16,160 nucleotides of DNA from Lachnospiraceae bacterium UBA5902. GTDB lineage: Bacteria; Bacillota; Clostridia; Lachnospirales; Lachnospiraceae. Positions within the stretch are counted from its first letter, which is position 1; each line of letters starts with the position of its first letter. The translations under genes and the position numbers were made by a program. The stretch covers positions 15,452 through 31,611 of the forward strand of contig DJEI01000027.1 of assembly GCA_002431865.1 (NCBI GenBank), given 5' to 3'. Under the pieces are notes generated by a model. The model ran no database searches. It was not told the origin of the DNA and worked only from the letters and a program-made list of their open reading frames with translations. Positions 8,181 through 14,216 of this stretch are shown one piece after another.

Positions 8181-8660
8181 TTACTCTTCCGGCTCAACCG
8201 GTTCTACTTTGTAAAGTCCATCCTCTACCTTGTCCTTGTACAAAATTCCATCGAGATGATCTAACTCATGACAAATTGCACGTGCCAGCAATCCCTCACC
8301 CTCGATCTGGCGGAGCCGCATATCCTCGTCATATGCCTCACAGATCACATGATTCGGTCTTGTCACAGTTCCCTGCAGACCCGGCAGACTCAGACAGCCT
8401 TCTTCCCCGGTCTGTTCACCATCCGCCTCGATAATCTTCGGATTAATCAATGTATAGGCATTATCATCCCCAATATCGATCACGACAACGCGCTTTAATA
8501 TACCTACCTGCGATGCAGCAAGTCCCACACCATTTGCCTCATACATCGTATCATACATATCATCAATCAAAGTCTGCAAGCGCGGTGTCATCTTCTCAAT
8601 TGGTTTACAGACCTTTCTCAATACATCATCACCATCTAAACGTATCTTTCTCGTTGCCAT
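8181..8660 (-). CDS. def: Peptide deformylase
   Basis: This 159-residue metalloenzyme removes the formyl group from nascent N-formyl-methionine. All three family motifs are present: GVGLAASQ (residues 44-51), EGCLS (87-91) and HELDH (131-135). The metal ligands are C89, H131 and H135 and the catalytic acid is E132. An open frame begins four codons earlier at 8672, but GGAGG lies within that extension, 5 bases before the ATG at 8660, and the shorter protein (MATRKIRLDG) has the typical N-terminus. The gene begins 45 bases after the priA stop across a very AT-rich gap and precedes fmt, as in most bacteria. Confidence 0.96.
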   Translation of the reverse strand: MATRKIRLDGDDVLRKVCKPIEKMTPRLQTLIDDMYDTMYEANGVGLAASQVGILKRVVVIDIGDDNAYTLINPKIIEADGEQTGEEGCLSLPGLQGTVTRPNHVICEAYDEDMRLRQIEGEGLLARAICHELDHLDGILYKDKVEDGLYKVEPVEPEE

Positions 8661-8664
8661 AATG

Positions 8665-8670
8665 CCCTCC
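8665..8670 (-). promoter_or_regulatory. Ribosome binding site that decides the def start
   Basis: GGAGGG on the minus strand, 4-5 bases before the ATG at 8660. Because it overlaps the alternative ATG at 8672-8670, only the downstream start can use it. Confidence 0.7.
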
Positions 8671-8705
8671 ATTTATATTATAATTTAAAAACCATATTCT
8701 TTTTC

Positions 8706-10736
8706 TTAACAGATCGTCATCGGATTCATATCCACACTGATCATCACGCCCTCACAGCTGCATGTATCAATATAGTCACGCAGCGTCGTGATCGCGCCAA
8801 GCCCTGGTGCCTTGATATAGATCACATAACGGTATTCATCGTTGATCTTTCCAATCGCCGCTTCTCCCGGTCCGATAATCCTTGTCTGCGTATATTGTAA
8901 TGTTTTTGTCTTTTCCTTTAAATCCCGGCATAAAATCCCGGCATAGTTTTCCACTTTTCCTTTGGATTCTCCGGTCAGCAGAATCTGCAGCATATCATAA
9001 ACCGGTGGATAGCGAAGCATCCGCCTGTATGCCATCTCCATATCATAAAACGCCTTGTAATCCTGACTGGCGGCTGCCGCAATCGCATAATGCTCCGGCT
9101 GATAGGTCTGTATTATGACCGCTCCTTCTTTTTCACCTCGTCCGGCACGTCCGGCTGCCTGTGTCAGAAGATCAAAGGTACGTTCTCCGGCACGGTAGTC
9201 ATTTGCGTATAAGGATAAATCCGCCAGGATCACGCCAACCAGCGTTACATTGCTGTAATCATGCCCCTTGACGATCATCTGCGTGCCGATCAGCATATCT
9301 GCCTTTCCTTCCGCGAACTGCTTCAGAATTCTTGCACCTGCATCCTTCCGCATCGTTGTATCCCGATCCATTCGCAATGTCCGGATCTGCGGGAACAACC
9401 GCTTGATTTCTTCCTCTACTTTCTCCGTTCCAGTTCCAAAGCCCGCAATCATATTTGATTTACAAGACGGACACTGTTTTGGCATCGCCGTCGTATAGCC
9501 ACAGTAATGGCACACCAGTCGTCTCTGTGCCTGCTGCGTCTGCTGATGATACGTTAGCGCCACATCACACCGTGGACATTTGATTGCCTCACCGCATGCC
9601 CGGCACGATACAAAGCTGTTAAATCCCCGTCGGTTGATAAAAAGCATCATCTGCTCTTTTCTCTCAAGCCGTTCCTGTATCTTCTCATAGAGACTGCGGC
9701 TGATGATACTCCGGTTTCCCCGTCGAAGCTCCTCGCGCAGATCCACAACCTCGATTTTCTGTGCCTGCACACCATCGGGGCGGTCTTTTAATTCCCATAA
9801 CCGGTATTGTCCGGCTTCTGCCCGCGCATAGCTTTCGATACTCGGGGTCGCCGAACCGAGAATTACACTGGCTTCTTCCAGCTCTGCACGCTTGATTGCC
9901 ACATCTCTTGCATGATACCGCGGTGCCTGATCACTCTTGAATGCCGGATCATGCTCCTCATCCATTACAAGCAGCTTCAGATTCGGAAAAGGTGTAAACA
10001 GTGCCGAGCGGGGACCGATCACAACATCGACTTCCCCTTCCTTTGCCTTGCGGAACTGCTCGTATTTCTCACCTTTGCTCTGCTTGGAATTCACAAATGC
10101 CACACGCGCGCCAAAATGTTTTCGGAACCGCGCCAGTGTCTGATACGTCAGCGAAATCTCCGGAATCAGCACGATTGCCTGACCGCCTTCCCGGATTACT
10201 TCCTTGATGCACTGGATATAGACCTCTGTCTTTCCACTTCCGGTTACACCGTGCAACAGGTATGTATGCCGCTCTCCTGCCTGTATATCTTCCGCAAATG
10301 CATCGACCAGCACCTGCTGCTCATCATTCAGTGTCACAAGCTCCCAGTTTGTATCCAGCAAAGTTGTCTCCTCCACCTTCTGTACAGTTTTCCGCACCGT
10401 CTGTTTCACTGGCATGACTGTCTGCAACGCCTGATTCATCGTTGTGCCATATGTCGCCCGCATCCATGCAGCAAGCCGGATCAGCTTTCCCTCGATTGGA
10501 AGTCCTTTCTGTGGCACATCGACGATCTCCTTGATTTTATCCGGTTCGTAGGATGGAGTCTGTGTGATACCAATCACATAACCGTGCCGGTGCGCATTTC
10601 CTTTACCAAACGGAACCGTTACCAGACTTCCGACCTGTACCTGCTCTTTCCATGCATCTCCGATCCGGTATTGAAACACCCGGTCGATCGCACTATGCGA
10701 AATATCGATTATTATATCCGCATATGTTTGTGACAT
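8706..10736 (-). CDS. priA: Primosomal replication-restart helicase PriA
   Basis: This 676-residue superfamily 2 helicase recognises abandoned replication forks and reloads the replisome. An N-terminal DNA-binding domain (about residues 1-110) is followed by Walker A GVTGSGKT (163-170), DEEH (259-262) and the GSATPS motif. Two zinc-binding clusters are formed by C378, C381, C387, C390 and C409, C412, C422, C425. The late helicase motifs GTQMIVKGHD and QAAGRAGRG are present. An in-frame GTG at 10757 would add seven residues, but GGAGG lies inside that extension, 6 bases before the ATG at 10736, so the ATG is preferred. The start overlaps the murE 3' end by 44 bases (10693-10736). In Bacillus priA follows coaBC; here it follows murE. 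Confidence 0.96.
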   Translation of the reverse strand: MSQTYADIIIDISHSAIDRVFQYRIGDAWKEQVQVGSLVTVPFGKGNAHRHGYVIGITQTPSYEPDKIKEIVDVPQKGLPIEGKLIRLAAWMRATYGTTMNQALQTVMPVKQTVRKTVQKVEETTLLDTNWELVTLNDEQQVLVDAFAEDIQAGERHTYLLHGVTGSGKTEVYIQCIKEVIREGGQAIVLIPEISLTYQTLARFRKHFGARVAFVNSKQSKGEKYEQFRKAKEGEVDVVIGPRSALFTPFPNLKLLVMDEEHDPAFKSDQAPRYHARDVAIKRAELEEASVILGSATPSIESYARAEAGQYRLWELKDRPDGVQAQKIEVVDLREELRRGNRSIISRSLYEKIQERLERKEQMMLFINRRGFNSFVSCRACGEAIKCPRCDVALTYHQQTQQAQRRLVCHYCGYTTAMPKQCPSCKSNMIAGFGTGTEKVEEEIKRLFPQIRTLRMDRDTTMRKDAGARILKQFAEGKADMLIGTQMIVKGHDYSNVTLVGVILADLSLYANDYRAGERTFDLLTQAAGRAGRGEKEGAVIIQTYQPEHYAIAAAASQDYKAFYDMEMAYRRMLRYPPVYDMLQILLTGESKGKVENYAGILCRDLKEKTKTLQYTQTRIIGPGEAAIGKINDEYRYVIYIKAPGLGAITTLRDYIDTCSCEGVMISVDMNPMTIC

Positions 10737-12192
10737 CCTCTTCCTCCAAAATCTCACGAATCAGATCCCGTTCATCCATGTGATGTTTCACACCATGAAT
10801 CTCCTGATAGTCCTCATGTCCCTTTCCTGCAAGGACAATGACATCGCCCTCTTTCGCATGCAGGATTGCATACCGGATTGCTTCCTTCCGATCTGCGATC
10901 TTCACGTATTCTCCATCCGTTTTCTTCATTCCGGTTTCAATATCCGCGATAATCGCAAGCGGTTCCTCATCTCTTGGGTTATCGCTTGTAATAATCGTAA
11001 AATCAGACATTTTTCCCGATACTTCGCCCATCTCAAACCGACGGTCTCTGGAACGATTTCCGCCACATCCAAACAAGGTCACCAGACGTTTCGGATTGTA
11101 GGCTCGAAGCGCTGTAAGCAGACTTTCAAGCGCCATTGCATTGTGCGCATAATCAATCATCAGCGTAAATGAATCGGAAATTGGAATCATCTCCACACGT
11201 CCACGCACTTTTACTTTTTTCAATATATTCTGAATATCTGCAACTGCAGCCTGCATCTGATCTGCCACTGCGACTGCTGCCAGAGAATTATGCACAGAGA
11301 ACTCTCCCGGCAGGTCTACCACGATCTTTGCATCCAGTTTTCCACACAATGCATACTGGATTCCAAGCACACCTTTTTCTCTGTATAATTCGATGTTCTT
11401 TGCCCGGTAATCCGCATCTGCGCGTTCCCCATAGGTTAATTTCTCACAGGCTGCATGCTCCATCATATACGCTGCATTTGCATCGTCCACATTGAAAATA
11501 CCTGTCTTGCAAAGTGTAAACAGCTTTGCTTTCCAGTCACGGTATTCCTCAAAACTTGCGTGTTCATTTGGACCGATATGATCCTTCGACAGGTTTGTGA
11601 AGATACCATAATCAAAATCCACGCCCGCTACACGGTCTAACATCAATCCCTGCGAAGAAACCTCCATCACGACCGCCTTGCAGCCATTTTCCACCATATT
11701 CTTTAAATATTTATGCAAGATCATAGACTCTGGCGTTGTGTTGTTCGCATGAATCCTCTGGTTTCCATCTATAATTTCAATCGTACCAATCAATCCAGTT
11801 TTGATTCCAGAACGCTCCAGCATCTCCCGGATCATATAGGTCGTTGTCGTCTTTCCTTTGGTTCCGGTCAGTCCAATGACCGTCAGCTTCTCAGAAGGAT
11901 TTCCATAAAACGCGGAACTGATCTTCCCCATCGCAAACCGGGTACTCTTCACACGGATCACCGTCACGGTGTCTGGCACATTTACCGGCTTTTCCACGAT
12001 GATTACGGCTGCACCTTTCGCAGCCACATTCTCTGCATACGTATGTCCATCTGATACCGCACCAGAGATACAGAAAAACAGATCTCCCGGCTGTACCTTT
12101 CGCGAATCGTTCTGAATCTCCCGGATCTCTGCGTCTGTGTTTCCCTGTAAAACCTCATAATCCAGTCCCTGTAATACTTCTAATAATTTCAT
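10693..12192 (-). CDS. murE: UDP-MurNAc-tripeptide synthetase, meso-DAP type
   Basis: This 499-residue ATP-dependent ligase adds the third residue of the peptidoglycan stem peptide in the cytoplasm. An N-terminal UDP-binding domain (about 1-100, with NDSRKVQPGDLF at 28-39) is followed by the P-loop GTKGKTTT (110-117), the central Mur ligase domain and the C-terminal domain. DNPR (404-407), followed by E410, is the signature used to recognise meso-diaminopimelate rather than lysine. GGAGG lies 7 bases before the ATG. The last ~16 residues run past the usual family end and overlap priA by 44 bases. The location is unusual: coaBC normally sits between rpoZ and priA. The 87-base upstream gap contains a terminator-like hairpin, so murE may begin a separate transcription unit, though I see no convincing promoter. 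Confidence 0.95.
   Translation of the reverse strand: MKLLEVLQGLDYEVLQGNTDAEIREIQNDSRKVQPGDLFFCISGAVSDGHTYAENVAAKGAAVIIVEKPVNVPDTVTVIRVKSTRFAMGKISSAFYGNPSEKLTVIGLTGTKGKTTTTYMIREMLERSGIKTGLIGTIEIIDGNQRIHANNTTPESMILHKYLKNMVENGCKAVVMEVSSQGLMLDRVAGVDFDYGIFTNLSKDHIGPNEHASFEEYRDWKAKLFTLCKTGIFNVDDANAAYMMEHAACEKLTYGERADADYRAKNIELYREKGVLGIQYALCGKLDAKIVVDLPGEFSVHNSLAAVAVADQMQAAVADIQNILKKVKVRGRVEMIPISDSFTLMIDYAHNAMALESLLTALRAYNPKRLVTLFGCGGNRSRDRRFEMGEVSGKMSDFTIITSDNPRDEEPLAIIADIETGMKKTDGEYVKIADRKEAIRYAILHAKEGDVIVLAGKGHEDYQEIHGVKHHMDERDLIREILEEEDVTNICGYNNRYFA
10743..10747 (-). promoter_or_regulatory. Ribosome binding site that decides the priA start
   Basis: GGAGG on the minus strand inside the murE coding sequence, 6 bases before the ATG at 10736. 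It is downstream of the alternative GTG at 10757 and so argues against it. Confidence 0.75.
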
Positions 12193-12231
12193 ACGCTGTC
12201 CTCCATAAAAGAATAGAAGTGAAAAGTAAAT

Positions 12232-12259
12232 AAGGCCACAGCATTTGTTCTGCAGCCTT
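12232..12259 (-). terminator. Probable intrinsic terminator after rpoZ
   Basis: On the minus strand, 10-base arms at 12259-12250 and 12241-12232 pair along their whole length (AAGGCUGCAG with CUGUGGCCUU, two G-U wobbles) around an 8-base loop. A-rich sequence precedes the stem and a moderately U-rich tail follows (UUAUUUACUUUUC). The position 20 bases beyond the rpoZ stop is right for a terminator, but the tail is interrupted, so it may be leaky and let transcription continue into murE. Confidence 0.5.
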
Positions 12260-12279
12260 TTTGAACCTTTCAGGTTTCC

Positions 12280-12513
12280 TTACTCGTCATCTCCGACAAT
12301 CTTAACTTTTCCGCTGTACAGCTCCTTTACTGCAATTGAGAGTGGATTGTCACTGTCCGTTTTCACTAATGGCTCTGCACCGTCGATTAACTGTCTGGCT
12401 CTTTTTGCAGTTGCCATAACAACAGAATAACGGCTTTGGACAACCGGCTGTTCACCTGGCTCTACGTCGCTGTTAATCACTTCCATTAATTCCGTGTAAG
12501 ATGGATGTATCAT
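12280..12513 (-). CDS. rpoZ: RNA polymerase omega subunit
   Basis: This small 77-residue protein helps assemble and stabilise RNA polymerase by clamping the beta-prime C-terminus. The recognisable core is SRYSVVMATAKRARQLI (about residues 27-43), matching the conserved omega motif. The N-terminus MIHPSYTELM and acidic C-terminus are of the clostridial short form. GGGAG lies about 9 bases before the ATG. It follows gmk after 17 bases, the standard gmk-rpoZ pairing in Firmicutes, and is followed by a terminator-like hairpin. Confidence 0.93.
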   Translation of the reverse strand: MIHPSYTELMEVINSDVEPGEQPVVQSRYSVVMATAKRARQLIDGAEPLVKTDSDNPLSIAVKELYSGKVKIVGDDE

Positions 12514-12530
12514 TGTCTATATCTCCCTTC

Positions 12531-13148
12531 CTATAAAGCTTTCAGCTCGTTTTTAATCTCTTCTATAAATTCCAGATTATTCTCACGCAGACATTTTCTG
12601 CCGACAATAATCGAGTGTACACTGTGTACACATGTATCTAAATCGTCGTTGACAACGATATAGTCGTATTGCTGCATATCCTCAGACTCTTCCACTGCAC
12701 GCTTCATACGTTTGTTGATGACCTCTTCGCTCTCTGTACCACGTCCTGCCAGACGTTCCCGAAGCCTCTTTGCACTCGGTGCTGTGATAAAGATAAGAAT
12801 CGCATCCGGATACTGTTCCCGGACATTCATGGCACCCTGCACTTCGATTTCCAAAATCACATCATGCCCCTTTGCCATCTCGTCTTCTACAAATTTTCTT
12901 GGAGTTCCATAGTAGTTTTCTACATATTGTGCCCACTCAATAAACCCATTATAATCAATCAGATTCCGGAATTCATCTACGGATTTGAAATAATATTCTC
13001 TTCCGTCAACCTCACCTTCCCGCGGTGCACGTGTTGTTGCGGAAACCGACAAGCTGTAGCCATACTCGGCAACCATCTTCTTTACCACAGTGCCTTTTCC
13101 AACACCGGAGAATCCGGAAATGACGATCAAAGAACCTTTCTTTGCCAT
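12531..13148 (-). CDS. gmk: Guanylate kinase
   Basis: This 205-residue enzyme phosphorylates GMP to GDP with ATP, a step in GTP/dGTP supply and in (p)ppGpp turnover. The P-loop is SGFSGVGKGT (residues 11-20). The GMP-binding region includes SVSATTRAPREGEVDGREYYF and a later IEWAQYVENYYGTP segment, and the lid region (RLAGRGTES) is present. Length is typical. AGGAGG lies about 9 bases before the ATG. Only 17 bases separate it from yicC; in Bacillus and many Clostridia a small remA gene lies in that gap, and here there is no room for it. Confidence 0.97.
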   Translation of the reverse strand: MAKKGSLIVISGFSGVGKGTVVKKMVAEYGYSLSVSATTRAPREGEVDGREYYFKSVDEFRNLIDYNGFIEWAQYVENYYGTPRKFVEDEMAKGHDVILEIEVQGAMNVREQYPDAILIFITAPSAKRLRERLAGRGTESEEVINKRMKRAVEESEDMQQYDYIVVNDDLDTCVHSVHSIIVGRKCLRENNLEFIEEIKNELKAL

Positions 13149-13165
13149 AATCTATCTGGTTCCTC

Positions 13166-14044
13166 CTACTCTATATTCTGTATCTGCTCACGAACCTTTT
13201 CGATCTCTGTCTTCAAATCGATTCCCTTATCAGAAATAATCAGGGAATTCGCCTTGGAAAGAATCGTGTTTGCTTCCCGGTTCATCTCCTGCACAATAAA
13301 ATCAAGCTTCCGTCCAACCGCGCCACCCTCAGTCAGGATTTTGATCGTACTGTCAATATGGCTTCTCAGACGTACAACCTCTTCATCCACACAGACCTTA
13401 TCGGCATACATTGTAACCTCGGCTGCGATACGCTGATCATCGATCTGCGTATTGATAGCAAGCTCATCCACCTTCTCGATCAGTCTCGTCTTATAGTCCT
13501 CTATGATCTGTGGTGAATTCTCTTCGATATATGCAACGATATCTGACATTGCAGCAAGCTTTGCAAGCAGATCTTTCTTCAGGTTCTCGCCCTCACGGAT
13601 ACGCGACTCTACAAACTTCTCTGCCGCTTCCCGGACAACGCCCTCCAGATGAGACCATATCTCATTTTCATCCAAAGACTGCTCTTCCAATGTAAACACC
13701 TCTGGGAATCTGCCGATTACCGATGGCTTCACATCTGACTGCAAGCCAAAATCATCAGCCATACTGTTCAGATAATTTACATATTCGGTTGCTATTTCCT
13801 TATTATATTTTACACATACGTTAGACTTTGTATAATCTTCGTATGTGATAAATACATCTACTTTTCCTCTCTGAATGTACTCTTTCAGGCAGGTTCTGAT
13901 ATCTGTCTCAAAATAATTCAGCTTCTTTGGCAGCTTCACGTTCATATCACAGAATCTGTGATTCACCGCCTTGATTTCTACCACGATCTTACGATCGTCA
14001 TTTACCTGTTCGCCTCTTCCGAAGCCTGTCATACTTTTTATCAC
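13166..14044 (-). CDS. yicC: YicC/YloC family endoribonuclease
   Basis: This 292-residue protein belongs to a widely conserved bacterial family shown to have endoribonuclease activity; the physiological targets in this organism are unknown. The N-terminal YicC domain (about 1-155) begins with the hallmark MIKSMTGFGRGE. The C-terminal DUF1732 part contains the conserved RLRSHI and GRKLDFIVQEMNREANTI (ending at 261) followed by SKAN. The start is a GTG at 14044 with AGGAG exactly 6 bases upstream; the ATG four codons later would have poor spacing. It is the first gene after a strong sigma-A promoter and a structured ~111-base leader, and it heads yicC-gmk-rpoZ. Confidence 0.94.
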   Translation of the reverse strand: MIKSMTGFGRGEQVNDDRKIVVEIKAVNHRFCDMNVKLPKKLNYFETDIRTCLKEYIQRGKVDVFITYEDYTKSNVCVKYNKEIATEYVNYLNSMADDFGLQSDVKPSVIGRFPEVFTLEEQSLDENEIWSHLEGVVREAAEKFVESRIREGENLKKDLLAKLAAMSDIVAYIEENSPQIIEDYKTRLIEKVDELAINTQIDDQRIAAEVTMYADKVCVDEEVVRLRSHIDSTIKILTEGGAVGRKLDFIVQEMNREANTILSKANSLIISDKGIDLKTEIEKVREQIQNIE

Positions 14045-14050
14045 GATAGT

Positions 14051-14055
14051 CTCCT
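14051..14055 (-). promoter_or_regulatory. Ribosome binding site that supports the GTG start of yicC
   Basis: AGGAG on the minus strand, 6 bases before the GTG at 14044. The in-frame ATG at 14032 would be 18 bases away, which is too far. Confidence 0.75.
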
Positions 14056-14063
14056 GTATACAT

Positions 14064-14083
14064 CGGTTGCTTTACAGCAATCG
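14064..14083 (-). promoter_or_regulatory. GNRA-capped hairpin in the yicC leader
   Basis: On the minus strand, arms CGAUUGCU and AGCAACCG pair over 8 positions with one A-C mismatch around a GUAA loop, which fits the stable GNRA tetraloop class. It ends 8 bases before the ribosome binding site of yicC, close enough to affect ribosome access. Confidence 0.45.
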
Positions 14084-14091
14084 TTTCTCTC

Positions 14092-14105
14092 TGCGCATAT
14101 GCGCA
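14092..14105. repeat. 14-bp perfect palindrome in the yicC leader
   Basis: TGCGCATATGCGCA reads the same on both strands. It could be a protein-binding dyad in DNA or, in RNA, a 5-bp hairpin with an AUAU loop. It is the middle one of three dyads between the yicC promoter and its start codon. Confidence 0.6.
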
Positions 14106-14111
14106 CATAAA

Positions 14112-14164
14112 AATAATGCAGATTATCGTTTCTTTCTTATCCATGAACGATAATCTACATTATT
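14112..14164 (-). repeat. 19-bp inverted repeat overlapping the yicC -10 box (terminator-like hairpin)
   Basis: Arms at 14146-14164 and 14112-14130 are complementary over all 19 positions, one of them a G-U wobble, with a 15-base loop (14131-14145). On the minus strand the stem runs into UUUUUAU, so RNA read through from rqcH could form a terminator. The 5' foot of the stem (14162-14164) is part of the -10 hexamer of the yicC promoter. RNA started at the predicted +1 near 14155 would keep only the inner 10 bp, placing a hairpin at its extreme 5' end. The stem is AT-rich, so termination strength is uncertain. Confidence 0.65.
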
Positions 14165-14190
14165 ATAGTATAGGCGCCCCTAAAAATCAA
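14162..14190 (-). promoter_or_regulatory. Sigma-A type promoter for yicC-gmk-rpoZ
   Basis: On the minus strand the -35 box TTGATT (14190-14185) is separated by exactly 17 bases from a perfect -10 box TATAAT (14167-14162). The expected start point is a G near 14155, giving a leader of about 111 bases before yicC. It is the only near-consensus promoter I found in the window. Confidence 0.72.
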
Positions 14191-14216
14191 GGTGTTTTGA
14201 TGTTTAATTTCACGTT

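Noticed and set aside
8677..8682. Perfect TATAAT (minus strand) in the priA-def gap
   Set aside because: No acceptable -35 box lies 16-18 bases upstream, and the predicted start point would fall on the ribosome binding site of def. The gap is simply AT-rich.
9807..10733. 308-codon open frame on the plus strand opposite priA
   Set aside because: It lies fully antisense to a well-conserved helicase, has a Cys/His/Leu-rich composition typical of a shadow frame, no ribosome binding site noted and no recognisable motif.
10737..10757. GTG start of priA at 10757
   Set aside because: The GGAGG at 10743-10747 lies downstream of it and is correctly spaced for the ATG at 10736.
12669..13436. 255-codon open frame on the plus strand across gmk and yicC
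   Set aside because: It is antisense to two conserved genes and spans their junction, with composition of a shadow frame and no family resemblance.
13998..14144. 48-codon minus-strand open frame starting in the loop of the 19-bp inverted repeat and overlapping the start of yicC
   Set aside because: Considered as a regulatory leader peptide, but there is no Shine-Dalgarno before its ATG, it crosses three hairpins, and its overlap with yicC is in another frame.
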